In this document: one piece after another, positions 7,368 through 15,450 of the stretch
Numbering within the stretch: position 1 is the stretch's first letter
Layout of the letters: the number at the start of each line of letters is the position of its first letter
Origin: Bacteroidales bacterium UBA2861
GTDB taxonomy: Bacteria > Bacteroidota > Bacteroidia > Bacteroidales > UBA932
Assembly (NCBI GenBank): GCA_002350615.1
Contig: DEFD01000031.1
Coordinates: forward strand, 78,370 to 96,004
Direction: 5' to 3'
Length of the DNA: 17,635 nucleotides
Notes under the pieces: generated by a model
Database searches by the model: none
The model's input: the letters and a program-made list of their open reading frames with translations, nothing else
What the model was told of the DNA's origin: nothing
Position numbers and translations under genes: made by a program

Positions 7368-9416
7368 ACCCAGGTTCGCAGCCTGATAGAATACGACCGC
7401 TTCTTCGAGGGGCTTTTCGGCAGGATTGTCGAGGAGCTCCTCGCTGAATTCCCAGCCGTTGCCACGGCTTATGCTGAACTGACGTACCTGTCTGACGGGG
7501 GAGAGAACGGTAAGGGTGTCGTCAGCATAGTATCCGAGGTCCTGATAGGTGGCCATGAATGCACGTTCCTTAAAGTCCTCTGAGAGAATGTCCTGACCGT
7601 AAAAACGTGAATCGTAGCTGAAGTTCAGAAGGGAAAACAGCGTGGGCATCAGATCTATCTGCGAGCATGTCTTTCCGACAGTCTCGGGCTCTATGAAGCC
7701 GGGAGAATAAATGAATGCCGGAATATGGTAGCAGTCCAGCGGGAGGCTTGTCTTACCGGCGCTTGAGGCGCAATGGTCGGCAACTATCACGAAAACTGTC
7801 TCGCTGAACCAGGGCTTCCTGGAAGCATCGGCAAGAAACTTCCCGATAGCGTAGTCGGTGTACTTCACTGCAGCGCGCCTGCTCATGGGATTGCCGTCAT
7901 ACTGAATGCGTCCTTCGGGGTAGGTGTAAGGCCGATGGTTGCTGATGGTCATGATGTGGGTGAAAAAGGGCTTGCCGCTTGCAAAATCGGCATCGCAGAG
8001 GCGGAGAGCCTCATTGTAGCTGTCTTCATCGCAGGTTCCCCAGATGTTGGCGAAGGTGATTTCACCGGGGAGATACTGCCCGCGGTCCACGACTTCGTAG
8101 CCGTTGCCGGAGAAGAATGCTCCCATGTTGTCGAAGTAGCTGTCTCCTCCGTAGAGATAACGCGTAGTGTATCCTTTGCTTCTCAGGACTTCACCTGTGC
8201 TGAAGCGTCCGCCGCAGTCGGGCCTCTTGACTATGCTTTCACCGGAGCTTGGCGGAATGCAGAGCGTAACGGCCTCCAGGCCGCGTACTGTCCTGTTCCC
8301 GGTAGCGAAGAGGTTGTCGAAGCACAGCCCGAGCCTTGCAAGGGAATCGATGTGCGGTGTGATTCCGCGCGTGTTGCCGTAGCGGGCGAGAAAATCTCCG
8401 CTGAGGCTCTCTATGGTTATCAGGATAATATTCTTGTGGATTTCTTCTCCTTCCTTGACTATATGCTGAACTCCGTTTTCATCCTGGCCGCAGAAGCTTT
8501 GTTTGGCCGCCTTTGCGTCCGAATCATCGATACTTGTATAGAACTGCCTGAAATCGAGTTCGTTGCTGTTGTAGGCCTCAAGGAAGTTCCAACAACCGTT
8601 GCACTGAAGTTCTGTCACGAAGACATTGTCGCTGACGAAATGCCTGTAGCCGAGATGAAGCCAGAAACCGCCGCCGACTGCAAGGCAGCTGATTGCCACG
8701 AGGTTGGCAGTCCATTGCAGGGCAGTGCCGGTGCCGGCTTCGCGGAAGCTCGCCTTCCTGGTCATGAGCCAATAGAGGAGCGCTCCTGCTGCGAGGGCTG
8801 CGCCGATGAGAAGCGGCATGTTGTAGGATTCCATGATATTGCCGATCACCTCATTGGTATAAACCAGGTAATCTACGGCTATGAAATTGTAGCGTACTCC
8901 GAACTCATCCCAGAAGGTGTATTCGCTCGCCACGTTGGCCACAATAAGGAAGGCATAAATGAACATGGTGACATGCATCCCCGCAACCCTCCATCCGTCG
9001 CGGACTTTGGGAACGAACCATTTGATGCTGAAGCAGATGAACAGGACCAGCATGAGGGAGTTCACCATCACGGGTACCGGTCCGCCGTATTCGTCCGAAA
9101 TGTCGTTGCAGAAGAGGAAATACAGCGTGGCCGCAAGCAGGATTCCCCAGATGGTCCAGCCTGCAATCTTCCCGTACTTCCACTTGTTAAGGCAGGTGTA
9201 AACAATAAAAGCAGGTACCAGGGCGATAGCTGCGAAAGCCAGGTCGTTCAGTGCTCCCAGTACGAATATCTTGAACCACTGCCAGATGGTGAAGTCCACT
9301 ACCGTAAGCGGGTTGAACAAAAGAATGATCCTGGTTATGGCACCGATGATCAATGCGGTGAAAGCAAGTACGGGAGCGTACCAGGAAAACCAGTCAGATA
9401 CTCTGCGCTTATTCAT
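7362..9416 (-). CDS. LTA synthase-family membrane phosphoglycerol transferase / sulfatase-fold protein
   Basis: This 684 aa membrane enzyme is built like LtaS and MdoB. About six to seven hydrophobic helices fill roughly residues 13-250 (for example 13-35, 51-75, 85-103, 115-133, 147-165, 200-218, 233-252). An extracytoplasmic alkaline-phosphatase/sulfatase domain follows from about 328. Expected catalytic residues are visible: E336 in TIESLSG as a metal ligand, T376 in GNRTVRG at the place of the LtaS nucleophilic threonine, H494 in ISNHRPY, and D547-H548 in VADH. Family members move phosphoglycerol or phosphoethanolamine from phospholipids to envelope glycans or lipids, often releasing diacylglycerol. 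The ATG overlaps the upstream lipid-kinase stop by 4 bases. The acceptor cannot be told from sequence; a phosphoethanolamine transferase role is possible. Confidence 0.85.
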   Translation of the reverse strand: MNKRRVSDWFSWYAPVLAFTALIIGAITRIILLFNPLTVVDFTIWQWFKIFVLGALNDLAFAAIALVPAFIVYTCLNKWKYGKIAGWTIWGILLAATLYFLFCNDISDEYGGPVPVMVNSLMLVLFICFSIKWFVPKVRDGWRVAGMHVTMFIYAFLIVANVASEYTFWDEFGVRYNFIAVDYLVYTNEVIGNIMESYNMPLLIGAALAAGALLYWLMTRKASFREAGTGTALQWTANLVAISCLAVGGGFWLHLGYRHFVSDNVFVTELQCNGCWNFLEAYNSNELDFRQFYTSIDDSDAKAAKQSFCGQDENGVQHIVKEGEEIHKNIILITIESLSGDFLARYGNTRGITPHIDSLARLGLCFDNLFATGNRTVRGLEAVTLCIPPSSGESIVKRPDCGGRFSTGEVLRSKGYTTRYLYGGDSYFDNMGAFFSGNGYEVVDRGQYLPGEITFANIWGTCDEDSYNEALRLCDADFASGKPFFTHIMTISNHRPYTYPEGRIQYDGNPMSRRAAVKYTDYAIGKFLADASRKPWFSETVFVIVADHCASSAGKTSLPLDCYHIPAFIYSPGFIEPETVGKTCSQIDLMPTLFSLLNFSYDSRFYGQDILSEDFKERAFMATYQDLGYYADDTLTVLSPVRQVRQFSISRGNGWEFSEELLDNPAEKPLEEAVVFYQAANLGL

Positions 9417-10312
9417 ATTCTGTCTTTTTTGTCCGCCGGGATCATGACGTCCAGGGCGGAAGCATGGGTTTCTATATCGATTTCAAGACCGAGGGAAGCA
9501 GGGTCTCCGTCGAAATGGGCAGCGCCGTCAGTCTTCCTGCTTATCCGGATACTGCCGGCTCGAAGGGATAGCATCTCCCTTGCCTTGTTGGCCTTTCCTG
9601 TCATCAGAAGGATGGCCAGCCTGGGGATGTTCCAGGTCCTGAACGGGCGGACGATGCTAAGGTCCATAAGCCCGTCGCATACAGAAGCTTCCGGCGTTAT
9701 GCGAGCCTGGTTTCCCCATTGGTTTACATTGCCTATGGTTATTATGGCCGCGTCGCTTTCGACGATCCTTGAATCGGCCTGAATGATGTAATGCCCCGGC
9801 TTGAAAATCTTCCAGAGCTTGAGGGCGGTGGTTATATAGGTAATGAGTCCACGGCTGCCGGAACTGGCGAAAGCTTGGGCGACATCGGCGTCGAATCCTA
9901 CGCCGGTGGTGCAGAAGAACGGCTTTCCGTTCACGGTGCCATAGTCCATTTTCGCCTGGATTCCATGGTTAAGGACATCCACAGCCTTCTTCGGGTTGCG
10001 GCTGATGCCGAGATGAAGGGCGAGCCCGTCCCCGCTGCCGCAGGGAATGATGCCGAAGCATTTCTCATTGCCGGCCTGTGACGCGGCAATCAGGCCTCTG
10101 GCGACTTCGCTCACGGTTCCGTCCCCGCCAACTGCCACTACCAGGTCCGCATCGCAATCCCTTGCGATCTCGATGCCGTGTCCGGCATATCTGGTGTAGA
10201 TTATTTCGTGGCTGAACTGTCCGCCGTCCAGCCTTTCGTCTATGATCCTTACGATTCTTTCCTTGGACTTTCCGCCTGAAATGGGGTTGACGATGAATAC
10301 GGCTTTCTTCAC
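9413..10312 (-). CDS. Diacylglycerol kinase-family lipid kinase (DgkB/YegS type)
   Basis: This 299 aa soluble lipid kinase starts at GTG (10312-10310), 3 bases after the upstream stop. It shows the DAGK catalytic domain: VNPISGGKS at 8-16, the ATP-binding GGDGT at 62-66, GSGDGLALHLG at 92-102, and the C-terminal FDGDP at 267-271. Most relatives have Asn where D95 stands in the GSGDG segment, a mild departure. DgkB-type enzymes return diacylglycerol to the phospholipid pool as phosphatidic acid. Sphingosine-like and other lipid kinases share the fold, and Bacteroidota do make sphingolipids, so the substrate is open. The 4-base overlap with the downstream LTA-synthase-like gene argues for diacylglycerol, the by-product of that enzyme class. 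Confidence 0.88.
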   Translation of the reverse strand: MKKAVFIVNPISGGKSKERIVRIIDERLDGGQFSHEIIYTRYAGHGIEIARDCDADLVVAVGGDGTVSEVARGLIAASQAGNEKCFGIIPCGSGDGLALHLGISRNPKKAVDVLNHGIQAKMDYGTVNGKPFFCTTGVGFDADVAQAFASSGSRGLITYITTALKLWKIFKPGHYIIQADSRIVESDAAIITIGNVNQWGNQARITPEASVCDGLMDLSIVRPFRTWNIPRLAILLMTGKANKAREMLSLRAGSIRISRKTDGAAHFDGDPASLGLEIDIETHASALDVMIPADKKDRI

Positions 10313-10315
10313 AGC

Positions 10316-11008
10316 TTATTTATTTACATCAAGATTGTAAATATAAGCAAATTTTCCGCATCCCAGCATGTCCTGGGGATTCGTTCCAGGCATGCCCTCC
10401 GGAACAGGCACGCCGAGGCCGGCGAACAACTGCTCCCAGTAAAGGGGGAGTTTCCCCTGGGAATCGCGGAAACTCATGGGCGCGGCGTCGAAGATGAAAG
10501 AGCCGTCGGCTCCGAGATAACTGTCCCTGACGAGTTCGCTGCAGTATTTGGCTTCATTGTCCGGCAGGAACCATAAATCATAATCCCTTCCGATGTATTT
10601 CTTGGCGTTGGAGATATAACGGCTGCAGTCATCCGCTCTTGTTTCCTCCTTTGGAAGCCTCGCGACCTTGAGAGAGGGCAGGGAGCCGTCCTTAAGTGTG
10701 AAATCCACCAGGAAGGTGTCGAGAGGGTAGCGGGCGACGCCCCTTTTGAGGGTGGCGTCGATAATGAAGACGCTGTCCGCCTGCCTTTCGAGAATAGCTA
10801 CATGAATGATGTTGAGTTTCCCTTCTTTTCCGGTGGCGTCGGCAATCGCGGAACTCATGGATGTCGTATCCAGGCTGTAATCGGCCGGGATGCCCACGAA
10901 AAGGAGGTCCGCATTCCGGATTTCATCGCGCCCGATGCTATTTTCCTGTCTGCCGCAGCATGCCGCCAGGAGCAGGGCTCCTGTCAAAATCAAAATGGCC
11001 CTTTTCAT
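10316..11008 (-). CDS. YiiX-like permuted NlpC/P60 (papain-like) lipoprotein
   Basis: This 230 aa protein has a lipoprotein signal: basic MKR, a hydrophobic core, and lipobox LAAC with acylated C17. The mature part fits the YiiX/YebB-like circularly permuted papain fold: H69 in NIIHVAI is the likely catalytic histidine and C156 in YCSELV the nucleophile, preceded by YDLWFLPD. Members of this superfamily hydrolyse amide or ester bonds, and several act on lipids; the actual substrate is unknown. The protein should sit in the periplasm or be anchored to the outer membrane. The ATG overlaps the stop of the transporter gene by 4 bases, and the lipid kinase starts 3 bases after its TAA, so it belongs to the same unit. 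Confidence 0.82.
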   Translation of the reverse strand: MKRAILILTGALLLAACCGRQENSIGRDEIRNADLLFVGIPADYSLDTTSMSSAIADATGKEGKLNIIHVAILERQADSVFIIDATLKRGVARYPLDTFLVDFTLKDGSLPSLKVARLPKEETRADDCSRYISNAKKYIGRDYDLWFLPDNEAKYCSELVRDSYLGADGSFIFDAAPMSFRDSQGKLPLYWEQLFAGLGVPVPEGMPGTNPQDMLGCGKFAYIYNLDVNK

Positions 11009-11961
11009 ATCTGTCCTTTTCTTGCCTGATATAATTCCCAGGAATTAACCAAATTATGCCATATTGCATAAAGTCCGCCTGCAACTGAACAAACGGGGGT
11101 GAGGTAGGTGAACCCCAGCCAGATGATGAATCCGTTGTTCTTCTGCCCCAGCGCCTGACCAGCAGTGACGCTCTCCGCGTGTCCATAGGATCTTGCGAGC
11201 CAGCGTCCGAGCCAGAACTGAAAAATGCAGGCAAGGAGCGAAATCAGCCCTATGCAGATTATTACCCACCATACTATACCGCTGGTTACAAGGCTCCTTG
11301 TGGCAAGCGACATGGCAAGCGTGAGCGCGATACCCCAGATGTAAAAAGCCCAGCCGACGCATTTTTCAAGGCGTCTCTGCAACCCGGGCAAGGCGTAGCG
11401 TATGAACCAGGCGAGGAGGCAGGGAAGTACTAGGATTGAAGAAACCCTCTTGATGATGGAGAAAAACGCCGGGAAGAAATCAACGTCGGTTTCCGGATGT
11501 ATGAGAGGGATGAACGCAGGAATCAGCAGGGCTACCAGGAAGTCGATCATGACGGTATAAGTCATTACGCTCGAGATGTTTCCGCCGATTTTCGAAGCGA
11601 TCACCCCTGCGGCGACGGCCGTGGGCGCGATGAAACAGAGCATAGCGCTTTCCGAAAGGATCCGGGCATTGCCATGGGGCAGCAGGATGCAGAGCAGCGC
11701 GAATCCCGCGAACAGCAGGGTTTGTGCGGCGATGCATACAAAATGCCATCTGTGGAATTTGAGATCTCGGGGAGAAACGACGGCAAGCTGCAGGAAAAGC
11801 ATCACGCTGATAAGAGTCGGCTGAACCCTTTTTGCTATGCCTATGTATGTATCTTCGGCACTTCCGGAGAGGTAATGCAAAAGAAGATAGATGCTTACGC
11901 CAAGTACCATCACAATGGGCAGCATCCAGTTTTTGAAGAATTTTACTACTTTTTCCAGCAT
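11005..11961 (-). CDS. BASS-family (bile acid:sodium symporter-like) transporter
   Basis: This highly hydrophobic protein has about nine or ten membrane helices and 318 aa from the ATG at 11961. The C-terminal block with ESVTAGQALGQKNNGF, followed by LTPVCSVAGGLYAIWHNL, matches the conserved end of BASS-type transporters, where the QN-containing stretch belongs to the sodium/substrate core. The frame could be extended to a TTG at 11982, but that codon lies within a perfect -7 promoter box (11980-11987), so ATG 11961 is chosen. The family carries organic anions such as bile acids, pantoate or 2-oxo acids with sodium; the substrate here cannot be predicted. This is the first gene of a four-gene overlapping unit. 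Confidence 0.8.
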   Translation of the reverse strand: MLEKVVKFFKNWMLPIVMVLGVSIYLLLHYLSGSAEDTYIGIAKRVQPTLISVMLFLQLAVVSPRDLKFHRWHFVCIAAQTLLFAGFALLCILLPHGNARILSESAMLCFIAPTAVAAGVIASKIGGNISSVMTYTVMIDFLVALLIPAFIPLIHPETDVDFFPAFFSIIKRVSSILVLPCLLAWFIRYALPGLQRRLEKCVGWAFYIWGIALTLAMSLATRSLVTSGIVWWVIICIGLISLLACIFQFWLGRWLARSYGHAESVTAGQALGQKNNGFIIWLGFTYLTPVCSVAGGLYAIWHNLVNSWELYQARKGQI

Positions 11962-11979
11962 GGTCTGCGTATGGTGGGG

Positions 11980-11987
11980 CAAAGTTA
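11980..11987 (-). promoter_or_regulatory. Bacteroidota -7 box for the transporter/lipid-kinase/LTA-synthase-like unit
   Basis: On the minus strand this reads TAACTTTG, a perfect TAnnTTTG match, 18 bases before the ATG at 11961. I see no well-spaced TTTG at -33. A second AACTTTGC copy lies 19 bases further upstream (12005-11998), forming a direct repeat that may be regulatory or chance. The position argues against the TTG start at 11982. Confidence 0.5.
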
Positions 11988-12008
11988 CTCAAAAGTCGCA
12001 AAGTTTAG

Positions 12009-12016
12009 TATATTTG
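12009..12016 (+). promoter_or_regulatory. Bacteroidota -7 box for nadE-manC
   Basis: The sequence TATATTTG is a perfect TAnnTTTG -7 element on the plus strand, 21 bases before the nadE ATG, which implies a very short leader of about 15 bases. No clear -33 TTTG is seen. It is arranged divergently to the minus-strand box at 11980-11987, so the 76-base region 11962-12037 serves both transcription units. Confidence 0.55.
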
Positions 12017-12037
12017 TACTCCTTATAATACCAAGAA

Positions 12038-13978
12038 ATGAGCGAAACGAATAAATATGGATTCATGAGGGTAGCGGCCTTCAGCCCCAGGCTGAGGCTT
12101 GCCGCGCCCGATGCCAACGCGTCAGAAATCATCCGTCTTGTCAAAGAGGCGGCGGCGCGGCAGACTGCAGTGGCTGTTTTCCCGGAACTCAGCGTCTGCG
12201 GCTACACCTGCGCGGACCTTTTCGGCCAGCAGCTTCTGCTTGAGGCATGCGAAGATGCGATTTGCAAAATTGCAGACGAAACGGCCAAGACCGGCGTTCT
12301 CGTCGCCGTAGGAGCCCCTCTGAGGTCGGCAGGCAGGCTTTTTAACTGTGCCGTCCTGATAAAAGACGGCAGGATACTCGCCGCCGTTCCAAAGACTTAT
12401 CTGCCAAATTCGGCGGAGTTTTATGAAATGCGCTGGTTCTCACCTTCCACACAGGCTACATCATCCGCCATATCAATCAGAGGCGTGGATGTTCCTTTCG
12501 GCACAAAGCAGTTGTTACGCCTCGGGGATGCCGTGATAGGGGTGGAGATATGTCAGGACCTATGGGTTCCGGTGCCGCCGAGCAGCTATGCCGCGCTGGC
12601 AGGGGCCAATGTCATACTCAATCTTTCAGCATCTAACGAGGCTCTCTGCAAGCACGATTACCGCAAATCCCTCGTGAGCGCCACATCCGCACGCCTGAAT
12701 GCCGCTTATGTCTATTCATCTAGCGGTTACGGTGAATCCACGACGGACCTTGTCTGGGCCGGCAGTTCGCTGATATATGAAAACGGAAGCCTTTTGGCCG
12801 AAAACGAGCGTTTCAGCAGGGAGTCCACGGTAATTTATTCAGACATAGATCTGCAGAAACTCGATACCATGCGTGCGAAGGATCCGAATTTCCTGGATCT
12901 CTTCGGCGAAGGACGGGGCAACGGTTTCACCACTGTCGATGCCGGAAATCCACCCGATACGGACTTCGATTCCCTTTTGCTGCGAGATATCGAGGCGCAC
13001 CCTTTCGTGCCGGGCGGCAATCCTGAGGCACTTGCCGCCCGTTGCCGGGAAATTCTCGACATCCAAGTCCTCGGGCTCTGCACCCGCCTGGAGCATATAG
13101 GCTGCAAAACTGCCGTAATAGGCATCTCAGGCGGTCTGGATTCCACCCTCGCCCTACTGGTTACGGTGCTTGCCTTCGATAAACTGGGTTGGTCCCGCAG
13201 CCGGATAATCGGAGTCACCATGCCCGGATTCGGCACCACCGGACGCACTCGCTCCAATGCAGACAGGCTTATGGAGCGTCTTGGCATAAGTAGCCGGGTT
13301 GTCTCCATAGTGGAGTCGGCGACGCAGCATCTGAAGGATATCGGCCATGACCTGGAAGTCCATGATACCACTTACGAAAACGCCCAGGCCCGCGAGCGTA
13401 CCCAGATTCTAATGGACGTGGCAGGGGAGACCGGAGGTATAGTAGTAGGGACAGGGGACCTCAGCGAACTGGCTCTCGGCTGGTGCACTTACAATGGAGA
13501 CCACATGTCCATGTACGGGGTCAACGCCTCCGTTCCCAAGACCTTGGTGCGCACTCTCGTCCGTTTTGCTGCAGACAGCCATTTCGGCGACTGCCAGGAA
13601 GTCCTGTATGATATTGTGGATACTCCGATTTCTCCCGAGCTGCTTCCCGCCGCCAAGGATGGAAGCATACTCCAGGTGACGGAAGACCTGGTCGGCCCTT
13701 ACGAGCTGCACGACTTTTTCCTATATCATGCGATGCGTTTCGGCTGTCAGCCACGGAAGATCCTTATGATGGCCGGCAAGGCCTTTGCCGGCGTATATGA
13801 CAATGCGACGATCGCGAAATGGCTCAAGGTCTTCTTCAAGCGTTTCTTCTCCCAGCAGTTCAAACGTTCCTGCATGCCTGACGGACCTAAAGTGGGAAGC
13901 GTAAGCCTGTCGCCGAGGGGAGACTGGAGAATGCCCTCCGATGCGCTGAGCGGTCTATGGACAGATAATATCCAATAA
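12038..13978 (+). CDS. nadE: Glutamine-dependent NAD+ synthetase
   Basis: This is the long, two-domain NadE (646 aa) that amidates nicotinic acid adenine dinucleotide, the last step of NAD+ synthesis. The N-terminal nitrilase-type glutaminase has the Glu-Lys-Cys triad at E50 (FPELSVCGY), K119 (VPKTYLPN) and C172 (VEICQDLW). The C-terminal synthetase has the ATP pyrophosphatase loop SGGLDS at 364-369, followed further on by GTGDLSELALGW and NGDHMSMYGVNASVPKTLV. The ATG at 12038 is preceded by a fitting -7 box, and there is no obvious Shine-Dalgarno sequence. manC follows after 7 bases in the same direction. All catalytic residues are intact, unlike the glutaminase half of the PurF in this window. 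Confidence 0.97.
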   Translation: MSETNKYGFMRVAAFSPRLRLAAPDANASEIIRLVKEAAARQTAVAVFPELSVCGYTCADLFGQQLLLEACEDAICKIADETAKTGVLVAVGAPLRSAGRLFNCAVLIKDGRILAAVPKTYLPNSAEFYEMRWFSPSTQATSSAISIRGVDVPFGTKQLLRLGDAVIGVEICQDLWVPVPPSSYAALAGANVILNLSASNEALCKHDYRKSLVSATSARLNAAYVYSSSGYGESTTDLVWAGSSLIYENGSLLAENERFSRESTVIYSDIDLQKLDTMRAKDPNFLDLFGEGRGNGFTTVDAGNPPDTDFDSLLLRDIEAHPFVPGGNPEALAARCREILDIQVLGLCTRLEHIGCKTAVIGISGGLDSTLALLVTVLAFDKLGWSRSRIIGVTMPGFGTTGRTRSNADRLMERLGISSRVVSIVESATQHLKDIGHDLEVHDTTYENAQARERTQILMDVAGETGGIVVGTGDLSELALGWCTYNGDHMSMYGVNASVPKTLVRTLVRFAADSHFGDCQEVLYDIVDTPISPELLPAAKDGSILQVTEDLVGPYELHDFFLYHAMRFGCQPRKILMMAGKAFAGVYDNATIAKWLKVFFKRFFSQQFKRSCMPDGPKVGSVSLSPRGDWRMPSDALSGLWTDNIQ

Positions 13979-13985
13979 GATTCAA

Positions 13986-14876
13986 ATGAAAAACCATATA
14001 GTGATAATGGCGGGCGGCCAGGGGACAAGACTTTATCCTCTCAGCACTCCCGAACATCCCAAGCAGTTCATAGATTTGCTCGGTTGTGGAAAGACTATGA
14101 TCCAGCTCACTTACGAGCGCTTCCTGCATGTAGATCCTTTTGCAGAATTCTGGGTCGTGACGTCGAAAAACTATTTTCATTTCGTCAAAGAACAGCTGCC
14201 TTCCATTTCGGATTCGCATATTCTGCTTGAACCTGAATCCCGCAACACGGCCCCTTGCGTAGCCTGGTCAAGTTGGAAGATTTTTGCCGGAAACAAAGAA
14301 AGTAACATTATTGTTACACCCGCTGACGCTTTTGTTTCGTCTCTTGATAATCACGCAATTAGCATCCGTAAAGCACTGGCTTTTACAAGCAGCTGCCAGA
14401 ATGCTGTGGTATGTGTCGGAATTACTCCTACAAGGCCTGATACGGGGTATGGATATATTAAACTTTCATCCCGGGACGAAAATTCCGACCTTTGCCGTGT
14501 CTTCCCGGACATCCATAAGGTCGAGTCTTTCAAAGAGAAGCCGGATGCCTCTACAGCCGAGTCATATCTGAGGGAGGGCGGCTATTGCTGGAATGCGGGA
14601 ATCTTCATTTTCCAGGCAGCCGGCATGATTTGCCAGATAAGGCAGTACGCTCCGTCCCTTGCCCAGTCGATGGATGAATTGTCCAAGGGCTTCGGCCAGG
14701 AAGAAGAACCTGCGCTTACCGCTGAAATATTCCCTAAACTGGAGAAGATATCCATCGACTATGCGGTCATGGAGAAATCCTGCGATGTCTATTGCATCCC
14801 GGCTTCATGGCCGTGGACGGACCTTGGCAGTTTCGAAGCTATCGAGGCCGTTACCGGCAAAAGCATCCCTAGATAA
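13986..14876 (+). CDS. manC: Mannose-1-phosphate guanylyltransferase, short form
   Basis: This enzyme makes GDP-mannose from GTP and mannose-1-phosphate for envelope or capsule glycans. The nucleotidyltransferase signature is clear: MAGGQGTRLYPLS at 8-20, PKQF shortly after, EPESRNTAP near residue 85, VTPADAF, and FKEKPD with the GGYCWNAGIF segment in the second half. At 296 aa it stops just after the WPWTDLGSFEAIE block. Relatives of about 335-360 aa continue into a C-terminal beta-helical region that is missing here. The end overlaps the convergent lutC gene by 8 bases. The middle of the gene is visibly more AT-rich than its neighbours. The short form may still be active, since all catalytic motifs are present. 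Confidence 0.88.
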   Translation: MKNHIVIMAGGQGTRLYPLSTPEHPKQFIDLLGCGKTMIQLTYERFLHVDPFAEFWVVTSKNYFHFVKEQLPSISDSHILLEPESRNTAPCVAWSSWKIFAGNKESNIIVTPADAFVSSLDNHAISIRKALAFTSSCQNAVVCVGITPTRPDTGYGYIKLSSRDENSDLCRVFPDIHKVESFKEKPDASTAESYLREGGYCWNAGIFIFQAAGMICQIRQYAPSLAQSMDELSKGFGQEEEPALTAEIFPKLEKISIDYAVMEKSCDVYCIPASWPWTDLGSFEAIEAVTGKSIPR

Positions 14877-15450
14877 GGATTACCGTCACCGACCTTGCCG
14901 CCTGGGCGCCCATTACGAGCACCTGGGCGATGTCTGCGGTCTTTGAAGGACCGCTTATGAAGGTCCCGTAGCCGTAATCGTTGAAACTGATCCTCTTATA
15001 GGCCTCGTGCATGTTGTTCACGATGTTCTGCCTGGGCAGGAGTATGACCAGATTCTCTGAAATAAAGCATACGGCACGCTGTTTCATGGTCTGGGGAATC
15101 CAGATGCACCCGTTTTCGGCGACGCCGAATTCGCCTCTGATTATGCCCAGGTCTGTCCCGTTGAGTTCACAGGCGTTCTCCACAAGGTCTGGATTCGTAT
15201 CTGCTATACTTATTTCAGTAAGATTGGAGGCTATCCGCCTGGCTTCGGGGAAGAGGCTTCGGACAAGCTCGTTGATGTCCTGATTGTCCGCAAGCTCCAC
15301 TACTTTGCCACCTACGGCTTCACTCGTTGCGCAGAACTGTTTAAGAGGATCGGGATATTCCACGGCCGCGATATCATCCAGTTCGGGCATTGCGAAGGCT
15401 CCGTCTGCAGCCTTTGCGCACTTATTCAGTATTCTCTCTTTACTTGTCAT
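14869..15450 (-). CDS. lutC: L-lactate utilisation protein C (LUD domain)
   Basis: LutC is the small LUD-domain subunit of the LutABC complex, which oxidises L-lactate to pyruvate in the cytoplasm. The 193 aa protein shows the family core in its second half: a GVAENGCIW segment near 110-118, and the C-terminal SGPSKTADIAQ and MGAQAARS stretches. It overlaps the lutB stop by 11 bases, indicating coupling, and ends tail-to-tail with manC in an 8-base overlap. It has no iron-sulfur motif, as expected for LutC. Confidence 0.9.
   Translation of the reverse strand: MTSKERILNKCAKAADGAFAMPELDDIAAVEYPDPLKQFCATSEAVGGKVVELADNQDINELVRSLFPEARRIASNLTEISIADTNPDLVENACELNGTDLGIIRGEFGVAENGCIWIPQTMKQRAVCFISENLVILLPRQNIVNNMHEAYKRISFNDYGYGTFISGPSKTADIAQVLVMGAQAARSVTVILI

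Noticed and set aside
7773..9782. A 669-codon open frame on the plus strand opposite the LTA-synthase-like and lipid-kinase genes
   Set aside because: It is antisense to two well-supported genes with clear motifs. Its translation has no recognisable domain and crosses the boundary between the two genes, so it is a by-product of codon usage.
11962..11982. TTG start for the BASS transporter, adding seven residues
   Set aside because: The codon lies inside a perfect -7 promoter element, so the resulting mRNA would probably not contain it.
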